Assembly (NCBI GenBank): GCA_964639765.1
Contig: CAZXEN010000001.1
Span: forward strand, 73,373-137,372
Direction of reading: 5' to 3'
DNA from: Scybalousia_A sp964639765
GTDB lineage: Bacteria > Bacteroidota > Bacteroidia > Bacteroidales > P3
Length of the DNA stretch: 64,000 nucleotides
In this document: positions 1 to 8,293 of the stretch, one piece after another
Layout of the letters: the number at the start of each line of letters is the position of its first letter
How positions within the stretch are numbered: the first letter of the stretch is position 1
Notes under the pieces: model-generated
Seen by the model: the letters and a program-made list of their open reading frames with translations, nothing else
What the model was told of the DNA's origin: nothing
The model's database searches: none
Program-made: the position numbers and the translations under genes

Positions 1-599
1 GCATCTTTTGTCTCCGGGTGAATATATCTGAAACTGTCTGTAAAACCTGATTTGATAAATCCTGTCAGCCATTGTCTTTCTTCAGGCAAGAAGCCGGAAT
101 TTTTTGCATTGCCTTTCGGGTCATGAATATCTATTTCTGTATGTGCAATATTATAGTCTCCGCAAAAAACAATATTAGGTATCTTTTTTTGCAAATCCAA
201 AGCATATTGCTGGAAATCATCCAACCATTTCATCTTAAAGCTTTGTCTTTCTTCTCCTGATGTACCTGAAGGGTGATATACACTTACCACAGACAAATCA
301 GGAAAATCCATCCTCACCATTCTGCCTTCATTATCATACTTTTCTATTCCCATTCCAAGGACTTTCTTTTCAGGAGTCTGTTTTGAAAGAATAGCAACGC
401 CGCTATAGCCTTTTTTTTGTGCAGAAAGCAGGCAGCAGTCATAACCTAAAGAGGCAAACTCTATCATTGGTATCTGGTCTGGCTGTGCTTTCGTCTCCTG
501 TATGCAGACAACATCGGCATTACTCTTCTCCAGCCAATCAAGAAAGCCTTTGTTCATTGCGGCACGTATGCCATTTACATTGTAGGAATATATTTTCAT
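1..599 (-). CDS. xth: Exodeoxyribonuclease III (partial, 3' end outside window)
   Basis: Reading the reverse strand from the ATG at 599 gives about 199 residues of an exonuclease III/AP endonuclease, open to the window edge; the family is usually about 250-255 residues, so roughly the last 50 are missing. Visible motifs are the N-terminal NVNGIRAA, the catalytic-metal glutamate in QETKAQ (Glu35), KGYSGVAIL, and GDYN, which carries the Asp/Asn of the active site. The enzyme cuts DNA at abasic sites and trims 3' ends in base-excision repair in the cytoplasm. A TAnnTTTG promoter core lies just upstream at 631-638 on the same strand. Family identity is strong; the symbol follows from the family. 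Confidence 0.93.
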   Translation of the reverse strand, partial: MKIYSYNVNGIRAAMNKGFLDWLEKSNADVVCIQETKAQPDQIPMIEFASLGYDCCLLSAQKKGYSGVAILSKQTPEKKVLGMGIEKYDNEGRMVRMDFPDLSVVSVYHPSGTSGEERQSFKMKWLDDFQQYALDLQKKIPNIVFCGDYNIAHTEIDIHDPKGNAKNSGFLPEERQWLTGFIKSGFTDSFRYIHPETKD

Positions 600-630
600 A
601 ATATGAATTATTGATTGTCAAAAACCGCTG

Positions 631-638
631 CAAAGGTA
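631..638 (-). promoter_or_regulatory. Promoter -7 element of xth
   Basis: The reverse strand reads TACCTTTG, matching the Bacteroidetes TAnnTTTG core, about 32 bp before the xth start codon. No clear TTTG -33 element is seen at the usual distance. Confidence 0.45.
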
Positions 639-777
639 GATAATTTTTTTGAAAGACATTCATAATATGGATAAAAGATATATATCTGTTGTTTTTGACA
701 ACAAAAGCAGATTTTTGGGCAAACTATAATTTATTGGACGTTTTTTCGTTATAATACCAACAAATTTTTACAGATTA

Positions 778-2289
778 ATGAAGAGATTTATTCTAAATCC
801 CAAGATATTATGGTATTCTTTAATAATTGGTTTCGCACTTGTGCTGTTTTCTTTGTTGGAAATCAACAATGTAATAAAGAAACTTAGAGATGAAGAAATA
901 AAGCAGGTGGAAATATGGGCAAAAGCCGTGAGTCGTAAGGCTGATATGGTAAAAGAGACCAAAGAATTCTATGACAAGACACTGAAAGTAGAACAAACAA
1001 AACTGCAACGCTTTGTCGAGGCATACAAGATAATACTTTCTCAAGACGAAAATGCAGATCTGACTTCTTCCAACCTACAATTCTATACAAAGATTATAAT
1101 GGACAACACCACCATTCCTGTTATTATCACAGATGAGTTCAACAATATTCAGTTTTTCCAGAATGTGGAGCCGGAACCACAGGAAAAAGTACTTGTAGGC
1201 AAACTATACCAAAGATTTTCTCACAACAAACCGCTGGAATACGAAGTCTATGGAATGAAATTCAAACTCTATTACACAGAAAGCAATGTCTTTGCCAATC
1301 TAAGGAAAGTAACCGATGAAGTAATGCTTTCTTTTCTTAGCGATGTAACCAACAACGGTGTTTCAGTTCCTGTTATTATAACCGATTCAACTATGAAAGA
1401 AGTCATCGCATACGGCAATATAGACTCCACCAACCTGAAATCAAAAGACAAACTTCAAGCTACAATAAACGATATGCTTGATGACAACGAACCAATACGC
1501 ATCTCGCTGCCGGGAAAACATTTTGGCTATATTATCTTCCAAAAGAACAAAACCATTTCCTTGCTTAGGTATTTTCCTTTGCTGTATATATTCTTTTTCA
1601 TCTTGTTTGGCGGACTGTTGTATCTTGTTCTTCGTGCCGTAAAAACCTCAGAACAAAATCTGGTATGGGTGGGTATGAGCAAAGAAACAGCACATCAGCT
1701 CGGCACTCCTATATCTTCTCTTACTGCATGGGTGGAGTTATTGCGGGCAAACGAGGAAAACGCATCCACGTGTGAAGAAATGGACAAGGATATTCAACGT
1801 TTGAGTATTATTTCGCAAAGATTTTCACAGATAGGTTCGCGTCCTACCTTGAAAAACCAGAATATTGTACCTATTATTAACAATATGGTGGAATATATGT
1901 CTTTGAGAAGTCCAAAGAAAGTCGTCTTTGCAAACAAAATAAGCAAAGACAGCGTCATTGTTCCGTTAAATCAGTTCCTTATAGAATGGACTTTTGAAAA
2001 TCTATTCAAAAACGCTATTGACGCAATGGAAGGAAATGGCAACATAACCGTATCAATGGAAGAAAATGAAAAGAAAATCTTTATTGATGTTGCAGATACG
2101 GGAAAAGGAATGCAGAAGTCTATGTTCAAAAAGATATTTCAACCGGGTTTCACTACAAAAAAACGTGGCTGGGGTTTAGGTTTAAGTTTTGTAAAACGTA
2201 TAGTTGAAGAATACCACAACGGAAAAATATATGTGAAGTCTTCTACTGTTAATGTGGGGACGACAATCAGAGTGGAACTAAACAAGTAA
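778..2289 (+). CDS. Orphan membrane sensor histidine kinase
   Basis: This 503-residue protein has an N-terminal membrane segment (about 11-29), an extracytoplasmic sensor region of about 230 residues, a second membrane segment (about 262-286) and a cytoplasmic kinase core. The phosphoacceptor is His306 in ETAHQLGTPISSL. The ATPase domain shows an N box (ENLFKNAIDAM), a G1 box (DTGKGM) and a G2 box (GWGLGLSFV). The family autophosphorylates on His and passes phosphate to a response regulator. No regulator gene is adjacent, so the partner is unknown. hemW starts 6 bp after the stop, implying co-transcription. The sensed signal cannot be read from the sequence. Confidence 0.88.
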   Translation: MKRFILNPKILWYSLIIGFALVLFSLLEINNVIKKLRDEEIKQVEIWAKAVSRKADMVKETKEFYDKTLKVEQTKLQRFVEAYKIILSQDENADLTSSNLQFYTKIIMDNTTIPVIITDEFNNIQFFQNVEPEPQEKVLVGKLYQRFSHNKPLEYEVYGMKFKLYYTESNVFANLRKVTDEVMLSFLSDVTNNGVSVPVIITDSTMKEVIAYGNIDSTNLKSKDKLQATINDMLDDNEPIRISLPGKHFGYIIFQKNKTISLLRYFPLLYIFFFILFGGLLYLVLRAVKTSEQNLVWVGMSKETAHQLGTPISSLTAWVELLRANEENASTCEEMDKDIQRLSIISQRFSQIGSRPTLKNQNIVPIINNMVEYMSLRSPKKVVFANKISKDSVIVPLNQFLIEWTFENLFKNAIDAMEGNGNITVSMEENEKKIFIDVADTGKGMQKSMFKKIFQPGFTTKKRGWGLGLSFVKRIVEEYHNGKIYVKSSTVNVGTTIRVELNK

Positions 2290-2295
2290 TGCTAT

Positions 2296-3465
2296 ATGCT
2301 TTCCCTGTATATTCATATACCTTTTTGCCATCATAAGTGCATATATTGCGATTTCTACTCCATTGCCCAAAAATATGACCACAGACTTTACACTAAAGCC
2401 CTTGTCAAGGAAATAAACAATGCAGACAAATTTTATTCCTATGCCACAAATTCAAATAATACTTCTTCATTTGCCTACAAATTCCCAAAAGAAGTAAAAA
2501 CCGTCTATTTCGGAGGAGGAACTCCCTCTTTGCTTGGTCTGGATTGTCTGGAAGAAATCCTTGTGAACATAAGGAAAAGCTTTATTATGTCAGAGAATAT
2601 GGAAATAACCTTGGAAGCAAATCCGGAAAACATCACCACGGATTATGCTCTTGGATTGAAATCTTTGGGATTTAACAGGATAAGTCTTGGTGTGCAGAGT
2701 TTTGATGACAAAGATTTGAAACTGATAAACCGCTCCCATAACTCCTTATCTGCAAAACAGGCGATAGAAACCTTGAAACAAGCTGGTTTTGTCAATATTT
2801 CCATTGACCTTATTTCAAATCTGCCCGACACTACTCTGTCTTCGTGGCAAAAAAATCTGGAGACCATGTCTTATTATCAAATTCCCCATATTTCCTGTTA
2901 CTCTCTTACAAGGGAAGAAGGAACCATGCTCGACATTCTCCTGAAAAGAGAAAAACTGCAACTACTGTCTGAGGAAGAACAACTGCAACAAATGGATCTT
3001 ACCATGGATTTTCTGGAAGAAAAAGGGTATCTACATTATGAAACTTCTTCTTTTGCCTTACCGGGATTTAAATCCAGACACAACAACTCCTATTGGCAAA
3101 ATCAGACATATATAGGTTTTGGAGCAGGGGCGCATTCTTTTGTAGAAAACACCCGTTTTTGGAACGAAAACGATGTAAACCAATATGTGGAAAGAATAGA
3201 CAAAGGCGATTTCTCCTTAAAAGAAAGAAGGGAAACACTGTCATTACAAGACAAATACAACGAATATGTCATGCTCCGTTCAAGACTGTACGACGGATTA
3301 AACCCTGAATATGTGAAAAGCGAATTTCCTGCATTCTATTCCTACTTTTGCAAGAAAATAGACAAGCTGATCAAGGACGGATACATATCTTCTGAATACA
3401 AACTCACAAGAAAAGGCTGGCATTTGCAAGACAGTATGATTCTGGAACTCGCCCTCGTAAAATAA
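2296..3465 (+). CDS. hemW: HemW-type radical SAM protein (coproporphyrinogen oxidase-like)
   Basis: This 389-residue protein starts with IHIPFCHHKCIYCDF, holding the radical SAM CxxxCxxC cluster ligands (Cys11, Cys15, Cys18), and has the GGGTPSLL SAM-binding motif. That pattern and length match HemW/HemN-like proteins. HemW is a heme chaperone that delivers heme to membrane enzymes; true HemN oxidises coproporphyrinogen III. The cysteine spacing without the extra HemN N-terminus favours HemW. It follows the histidine kinase by 6 bp, in one operon. A repeat element with a 12-bp inverted pair begins at its stop codon and may end the transcript. Confidence 0.88.
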   Translation: MLSLYIHIPFCHHKCIYCDFYSIAQKYDHRLYTKALVKEINNADKFYSYATNSNNTSSFAYKFPKEVKTVYFGGGTPSLLGLDCLEEILVNIRKSFIMSENMEITLEANPENITTDYALGLKSLGFNRISLGVQSFDDKDLKLINRSHNSLSAKQAIETLKQAGFVNISIDLISNLPDTTLSSWQKNLETMSYYQIPHISCYSLTREEGTMLDILLKREKLQLLSEEEQLQQMDLTMDFLEEKGYLHYETSSFALPGFKSRHNNSYWQNQTYIGFGAGAHSFVENTRFWNENDVNQYVERIDKGDFSLKERRETLSLQDKYNEYVMLRSRLYDGLNPEYVKSEFPAFYSYFCKKIDKLIKDGYISSEYKLTRKGWHLQDSMILELALVK

Positions 3466-3540
3466 AACGAAGTTTTCATACTCTTAAAACCTCGTTTTGG
3501 CATCACCAAAGTAAGTTTTAAAATTTTTAAACTTCGTTTT
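3464..3540. repeat. 43-bp-period intergenic element, copy 1
   Basis: The ends are perfect 12-bp inverted repeats: AAAACGAAGTTT (3464-3475) and its complement at 3529-3540. In between are diverged cores near 3489 and 3509, so cores recur at about 3467, 3489, 3509 and 3530, a spacing of 20-22 bp. The linker resembles the ATACCCTAAAA linker of copies 8 and 9. It sits directly after hemW, overlapping its stop codon by two bases, and upstream of the usp promoter, and could fold as a terminator with a long loop. Confidence 0.6.
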
Positions 3541-3772
3541 ATTGGCTTCAAAACTTGAAAAAATAAGGCAAAGACAGAGTTTGGTTCAAAATTTTGAGAG
3601 TTTTTGTACAGAAATTTATGGTTCTTTTGGACCAAGATTTAGATTTTATGCTATTTTTTTTGATAAATAGAGTAAAAAAAATGCTTTTTATATTTTTTTT
3701 AAAAAAAAGTTTTATAACTTTGCAAAATACAATATCAATTATTGAAATAACAACAAACAAATATACACGGCT
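3541..3772. other. Intergenic region upstream of the usp gene
   Basis: AT-rich non-coding stretch between repeat copy 1 and the universal stress protein gene. It holds long T and A runs (about 3650-3710) and a promoter core at 3715-3722. Short open frames here have no recognisable protein features and overlap on both strands, so I do not call genes. Confidence 0.6.
3715..3722 (+). promoter_or_regulatory. Promoter -7 element of the usp operon
   Basis: TAACTTTG followed by C matches the Bacteroidetes TAnnTTTG core, 50 bp before the universal stress protein start. The region just upstream is a long A/T tract that may act like an UP element. No clear TTTG -33 element. Confidence 0.55.
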
Positions 3773-4600
3773 ATGAGTAAAGAAATTTTGGTTTGCATGG
3801 ATTTTTCCAACTCATCTGTTGCAGCTTTAAGGCTTTCTGTTGATATTGCCAACAGAGTAGATGCAAATATAAAGATGGTTTGGGTGGAAACGGTGGAAAA
3901 AGACCGCACAGAAGCAGAATCTATAATGAAAGAGTTATGTGATTCATTCCCAAAAGCACTTAACGGCAAAGAAATATGCTTTGAGATAATACAAGGCAAG
4001 AGGGTTCATTCTTCGCTGGTGAAGTTTATCAACCAAGAGAAGCCTTATTTGGTACTTATCGGTGCAAATGGCAACAGTGGCTATGATGAGAGGTTTGCAG
4101 GTGCCAATACTTTCAAGACAATCAACGATTCAAATGTCCCTGTTTTGAGTATCAGAGAGAATTTTGACTTTAACAAGCCTTTGGATAACATTATTTTGCC
4201 GATAGATTCAACAGAGGAAACACGACAAAAAGTACCTTGGGTGGTGGATTTTGCAAGAATGTTCCCACAATCAACAATCCGTATTCTTGGTCTTCTTTCC
4301 TACAAGAACAACAAACCGTTAAAGGATTTGGTTTACAAATATGTGGAAAGCGTAGAAGCCTTTCTTACAAAAAGAGGCCTAAGATATACTGCAGATATCA
4401 GGGAATCCGACAATGTAACCCTTACAACCTTGGATTATGCAAAAGAAGTGAATGCAGATATGGTCGTTATTATGACAGAACAGGAAAAGACTCTTTCAAA
4501 TCTGTTCTTCCTTGGACCATATGCTCAACAGATGATAAATCTTTCTCCTTATCCTGTGCTTTCAATTTCACCAAGACAGACAGGAGCTTACAGTATTTAA
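3773..4600 (+). CDS. Tandem universal stress protein (UspA domains)
   Basis: This 275-residue protein holds two UspA-type domains: residues 1-about 130 (starting KEILVCMDFSNSS) and about 135-275 (starting LDNIILPIDSTEET). Universal stress proteins are cytoplasmic nucleotide-binding or dimerising proteins that accumulate under starvation or stress; their biochemical role varies and is not resolved here. The gene has its own promoter and begins a run of three forward genes (SPOR-like protein 26 bp downstream, then a dipeptidase 40 bp further), so it may be co-transcribed with them. Confidence 0.85.
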   Translation: MSKEILVCMDFSNSSVAALRLSVDIANRVDANIKMVWVETVEKDRTEAESIMKELCDSFPKALNGKEICFEIIQGKRVHSSLVKFINQEKPYLVLIGANGNSGYDERFAGANTFKTINDSNVPVLSIRENFDFNKPLDNIILPIDSTEETRQKVPWVVDFARMFPQSTIRILGLLSYKNNKPLKDLVYKYVESVEAFLTKRGLRYTADIRESDNVTLTTLDYAKEVNADMVVIMTEQEKTLSNLFFLGPYAQQMINLSPYPVLSISPRQTGAYSI

Positions 4601-4626
4601 GAATAAAGTTGAAATCTTTTGAAACA

Positions 4627-5085
4627 ATGAAGCGATTTGCATTCTTATGGTGCTGTATTGTGCTTGGCAATATCGCCTTTGCCCAGATAGATGTTGTGGC
4701 TGACGGCAGGCTACAGACCATTTTGGAGCAGCATATTGCGTATAACTCCATGACAAAGACTTTTCCCGGATACAGAATAAAGGTTGAAAAATTCACTGGT
4801 GAGAATGCCAGAAAACAAGCCTTTGACCTGAAGAAACAACTCTTGGAAATATTTCCGGAACAACGGGTTTATATAAACTTTGATGAACCTTTCTTCAATG
4901 TGAAGATAGGAGACTTTACATCACGTTTGGATGCATATGCTCTGTTCAGCAAGATAAAGCCGCAAATATCCACTGCTGTGATTGTACCGGACTATGTCAA
5001 TGCTCCAGTCATCAGCATTGAGGACTTGCAGGCACCGGAATACTATGAAGAAGATTTGGAAAACGAAGAAGAAACTACAGATTAA
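4627..5085 (+). CDS. Exported SPOR-like domain protein
   Basis: The likely start is the ATG at 4627, which gives a 152-residue protein with a clean signal peptide (MKRFAFLWCCIVLGNIAFAQ). A longer in-frame extension upstream overlaps the usp gene and looks spurious. The mature part (about 45-125) resembles a SPOR fold: a YRIKVEKF strand, a helix with ARKQAFDLKKQL, then the FFNVKIGDFTSRLDAY segment typical of Bacteroidetes SPOR proteins. SPOR domains bind peptidoglycan, so a periplasmic wall-associated role is inferred. The acidic tail (EEDLENEEETTD) is low-complexity. Confidence 0.65.
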   Translation: MKRFAFLWCCIVLGNIAFAQIDVVADGRLQTILEQHIAYNSMTKTFPGYRIKVEKFTGENARKQAFDLKKQLLEIFPEQRVYINFDEPFFNVKIGDFTSRLDAYALFSKIKPQISTAVIVPDYVNAPVISIEDLQAPEYYEEDLENEEETTD

Positions 5086-5125
5086 AGAAACAAAGACTTT
5101 ATATTAACACAAAAAACACAACAAA

Positions 5126-6493
5126 ATGGAAATAAAAAAATACATACAGGAAAATAAGGACAGATTTTTGGAAGAGTTGTTCTCTCTTATCAGAATACCA
5201 TCTATCTCTTCCCAAACAGAACACAAGGAAGACATGGTGAAATGTGCCAACCGCTGGAAAGAACTCTTGCTTGAGGCTGGAGCAGACAAAGCAGAAGTGA
5301 TGCCAACAGAAGGAAATCCTGTCGTATATGGAGAAAAGTTTATAGACAAATCCTATCCTACCGTCTTGGTTTATGGACACTATGATGTAATGCCTGTAGA
5401 TCCAATAGAGGAATGGAAGACCAAGCCTTTTGAACCTGTGATTAAGGACGAAATAATCTGGGCAAGAGGTGCAGATGACGACAAAGGTCAGTCTTTTATG
5501 CAAGCAAAAGCATTCGAATACATGGTTCGCAGCGGAAAACTTCAATGCAACGTCAAGTTTATGCTGGAAGGTGAGGAAGAAATAGGCTCCGGCTCGCTAT
5601 ATGGCTTCTGTGAGAAGAACAAAGACTTGCTCAAGGCAGATGTTATTCTTGTTTCTGACACATCAATGATAAACAAAGATACTCCGTCTATAACAGCCGG
5701 ACTTAGAGGTTTAGGATATATTGAGGTGAAAGTTACAGGTCCAAAAGCAGATCTTCACTCTGGACTTTACGGAGGTGCAGTTGCCAACCCTATCAACATA
5801 CTTTGCAAGATAATATCCCAGCTTCAGGACGAAGACAACCGCTGTACCGTTCCAGATTTCTACAAAGAGGTGATAGAACTCTCAAAGGAAGAAAGAGAAC
5901 TTATGGCAAAGGCTCCTTTTGATGAGAAATCTTATCTTGAAGTTACAGGATCTCCTTCACTGCATGGAGAAAAAGGATACTCAACCATTGAACGTACAGG
6001 CATAAGACCTTCTTTTGACGTCTGTGGTATTTGGGGCGGATACACAGGAGAGGGAGCTAAGACCGTGATACCTTCAACTGCACACGCAAAAATCTCCTTC
6101 CGCTTGGTAGCAGATCAGGATTTCAACGTAATAACCGAGAGAGTCAAGAAACATATTGAGAACATCGCACCAAAATGTGTGAAGGTAGAGGTTACTCCTT
6201 TGCATGGCGGTTACGCCTATGTTTCTCCTTTGGACCTGCCTGCCTACAAAGCCGCAGAAAAAGCAATGGAAAAAACATACGGAAAGCAACCTATACCTAC
6301 ACGTTCAGGAGGCAGCATTCCTATTGTTGCAGGTTTTGAAAGAATACTTGGAACAAAATCCATATTGATGGGATTTGGCTTAGGAAGTGATGCAATACAT
6401 TCACCAAATGAAAACTATCCTTTGCAACAATTCTTCAATGGCATAGAATCCATAACATATTTCTATGAAGAGTTTGCAAAACTGATGAAATAA
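5126..6493 (+). CDS. M20 family dipeptidase (zinc metallopeptidase)
   Basis: This 455-residue protein is a clear M20 peptidase. Metal-binding and catalytic motifs are YGHYDVMPVDP (His85, Asp87), ARGADDDKG (bridging Asp in 117-119), LEGEEEIGS (general-base Glu and metal Glu in 150-152) and a late HSPNEN histidine. An internal dimerisation lid lies at about 190-330. No signal peptide is present, so it should act in the cytoplasm on dipeptides or related amides. Closest general type is the PepV/CNDP-like dipeptidase group of Bacteroidetes. It is the last of the three-gene usp run and is followed by repeat copy 2. Confidence 0.9.
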   Translation: MEIKKYIQENKDRFLEELFSLIRIPSISSQTEHKEDMVKCANRWKELLLEAGADKAEVMPTEGNPVVYGEKFIDKSYPTVLVYGHYDVMPVDPIEEWKTKPFEPVIKDEIIWARGADDDKGQSFMQAKAFEYMVRSGKLQCNVKFMLEGEEEIGSGSLYGFCEKNKDLLKADVILVSDTSMINKDTPSITAGLRGLGYIEVKVTGPKADLHSGLYGGAVANPINILCKIISQLQDEDNRCTVPDFYKEVIELSKEERELMAKAPFDEKSYLEVTGSPSLHGEKGYSTIERTGIRPSFDVCGIWGGYTGEGAKTVIPSTAHAKISFRLVADQDFNVITERVKKHIENIAPKCVKVEVTPLHGGYAYVSPLDLPAYKAAEKAMEKTYGKQPIPTRSGGSIPIVAGFERILGTKSILMGFGLGSDAIHSPNENYPLQQFFNGIESITYFYEEFAKLMK

Positions 6494-6524
6494 CGAACTA
6501 TTGTCTTTCATAAAGTAAAGTTCT

Positions 6525-6607
6525 CGCAAAAAAGACTTGGTTTTTAAATAATAAAACCGGGGCTTTTTGCGTTTATAGTTCAAGTTTTTAATCCTAAAAT
6601 TCAAGAT
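6525..6607. repeat. 43-bp-period intergenic element, copy 2 (degenerate)
   Basis: An outer hairpin CGCAAAAAAG (6525-6534) / CTTTTTGCG (6563-6571) encloses GACTTGG followed by a T-tract; further cores TTCAAG recur at 6579 and 6600. Core starts near 6534, 6556, 6578 and 6600 give a 21-22 bp spacing, and the linker TTTTTAATCCTAAAA resembles the TACCCTAAAA linker of other copies. The array stops only about 5 bp before the next start codon. Confidence 0.5.
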
Positions 6608-6612
6608 TCTTT

Positions 6613-7242
6613 ATGAAAAGATTAAGTTTTATTCTGCTTGCATTTTTTGTTGTCGCAAGCATTCAGGCACAGAACATCAAATTGCCAGAACCTCAGAAAG
6701 ACGGAGGTGAGAGTGTTTTGAAATCCATTGATTTACGCCAGTCAGACAGAAGTTTCAAGGATGGAGATATATCTTTGCAGGATTTGTCTACAATACTTTG
6801 GGCAGGCTGGGGAGAATCTCATGGCAAGCGCACTGCTCCTACAGCTATAAATGCTCAAGACATTACACTTTATGTTTTTCTTGAGAAAGGCATATACAGA
6901 TATGATGAAAAAAACAATGAACTTATCCTGATAAAAAGCGGAGATTACAGAAAACTTACAGACAGAGAAAACGGATTTGCAGGAAATGTAACCAACATAG
7001 CCATAGTTTCCGACTTCGCAAAGTATGAAAGGATAAAAGAACATCACACAAAATTTGTCTTCGGCTCAATGTCTGCAGCATACGTCAGCGAAAATATGTA
7101 TTTAGCCTGTGCCGGCATGAAAAGAAACCTTGGTACGGTTACAAGATATGCAGCCCACAACGAAAAACAAGTAAAAGAAGTGCTTCCATTGAAGGAAGAT
7201 GAACATATATTCCTCTTCCAGACCATAGGATACAAAAAGTAG
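6613..7242 (+). CDS. Exported nitroreductase-family protein (SagB-like)
   Basis: This 209-residue protein has a signal peptide (MKRLSFILLAFFVVASIQAQ) followed by an FMN-dependent nitroreductase fold: LRQSDRSFKDGDISLQDLS, then LWAGWGESHGKRTAPTAINAQ and GSMSAAYVSENMYLACAGM, which together match the SagB/ThcOx branch. Nitroreductases use NAD(P)H and flavin; an exported form would work in the periplasm and its electron source is unclear. The coding start lies 5 bp after a repeat array, so no room remains for an ordinary leader of its own. Substrate unknown. Confidence 0.8.
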   Translation: MKRLSFILLAFFVVASIQAQNIKLPEPQKDGGESVLKSIDLRQSDRSFKDGDISLQDLSTILWAGWGESHGKRTAPTAINAQDITLYVFLEKGIYRYDEKNNELILIKSGDYRKLTDRENGFAGNVTNIAIVSDFAKYERIKEHHTKFVFGSMSAAYVSENMYLACAGMKRNLGTVTRYAAHNEKQVKEVLPLKEDEHIFLFQTIGYKK

Positions 7243-7291
7243 TTTTACGGCGGGTTCTGTTTGATTTTGCCAGATAAAGACCGCTTGTTTT

Positions 7292-7394
7292 AAAAAGCAG
7301 GACTTTTTTGAAAAAGAGTTAATCTTTTTTAAAAAAGTCTTGATCTTTATATGCAAAAGAGTTGATCTTTTTTTATAAAAACCAACTCTTTTTT
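7292..7394. repeat. 43-bp-period intergenic element, copy 3
   Basis: Cores GCAGGAC (7297), GAGTTAA (7316), GTCTTGA (7337), GAGTTGA (7359) and the inverted CCAACTC (7382) are each bounded by A- and T-tracts. 7316 to 7359 is exactly 43 bp. It lies between two convergent genes, where a bidirectional terminator would be expected. Confidence 0.65.
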
Positions 7395-7461
7395 ACTGCA
7401 GTCTTGATAATTTTACAAGTGATTGAATTTATTCTGTTTACATTTCAAAAACAGAACTTTT

Positions 7462-8089
7462 TTAAAATACAAATCCAAGGCTTGCTCCAAAAAATGTTCT
7501 TCCCGTATTTATAAATACGTTTTCATCACTGTTTTTTAGTGCAGAATGTCTTTGAGCAAAAACACCGAAAGACAGTTTATAGGCTCCTATGCTTACATAG
7601 GCTCCGCTTTCTGCTCTCGCTGTTATGAAAAATTGGATTTTTTTCTTGTGCAACACCGTCTTTTTCTATGTTGCCTGCAAAACAAAACGCAGGAGCGAAG
7701 CCAAGTTCTGCATAAAACGAGAATCTTGGATTGTTCAAGCAGGAAAACTCGGCTGACAGCGGTATTCCTATTGCAGTATAATCAAACTTGAATGAATAGT
7801 CTTCATTGTTCTTGACTGCATTGGCAAGTCTGTTTCCTTCAATGGTCAGGCCGCCATTGAAATAAAGATTGTTTTCAATAATCTGCCGTTTGAGTTTTAC
7901 TCCCACACTTTCACAAATGTAGCGGTTTTTGTCTTCTTTTCCGAGTGAAGCGTAGTTAATACCTCCTTTTATTTCTGCCTGAAAAAACAATGTCTGTGCT
8001 TTGCCGAGGCGTATTCTGTTTTGGGAAAAGCAAGTAAGGGCTGTAAAATTTAAAATCAAAATCATTGAAATACAAGCTATTCTTTTCAT
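7462..8089 (-). pseudogene. Outer-membrane beta-barrel protein, frameshifted at an A7 run
   Basis: From the ATG at 8089 the reverse strand encodes a signal peptide (MKRIACISMILILNFTALTCFSQ) and about 130 residues rich in alternating beta-strand pattern (for example YFNGGLTIEGNRL and FSFYAELGFAPAF), then loses its frame. A second frame down to 7462 continues the barrel and ends in GASLGFVF, the aromatic-terminated last strand expected of outer-membrane barrels. The two join if one A is removed from the seven-A run (T7 at 7638-7644 on the forward strand), giving a protein of about 208 residues of the PorT/OmpW-like size class. As it stands the product would end at 7577 with an unrelated basic tail. 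It may be a real pseudogene, a slippage-controlled gene or a sequencing error. Confidence 0.7.
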
Positions 8090-8223
8090 ATACGTTTTAG
8101 TTTTTAATAAGTTTTTTTTAATTTGTAAGGTTAAGAAAATATAAAAATATGGAAGTTTTTTTTGCCGACAAAAAGTTGTAACTGTTGATGATTTGTAAAA
8201 AATATTCAAAATTTTTGTTTTAT

Positions 8224-8256
8224 TTTGATGACATACGATTTATTTTCTTAACTTTG
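8224..8256 (+). promoter_or_regulatory. Promoter of atpD
   Basis: TTTG at 8224-8227 and TAACTTTG at 8249-8256 are separated by 21 bp, a good match to the Bacteroidetes -33/-7 promoter. The leader to the atpD ATG is about 30 nt. Confidence 0.7.
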
Positions 8257-8293
8257 CATTCGTTTTCTATAAAGGATAATAAATATAAAGACA

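Noticed and set aside
3594..3776. Small forward and reverse ORFs in the gap before usp
   Set aside because: They are A/T-run driven, overlap the promoter and each other, and show no protein-like features.
4237..4626. Long upstream extension of the SPOR-like ORF
   Set aside because: It overlaps most of the second half of the universal stress protein gene, has no conserved sequence, and the internal ATG at 4627 starts a clean signal peptide.
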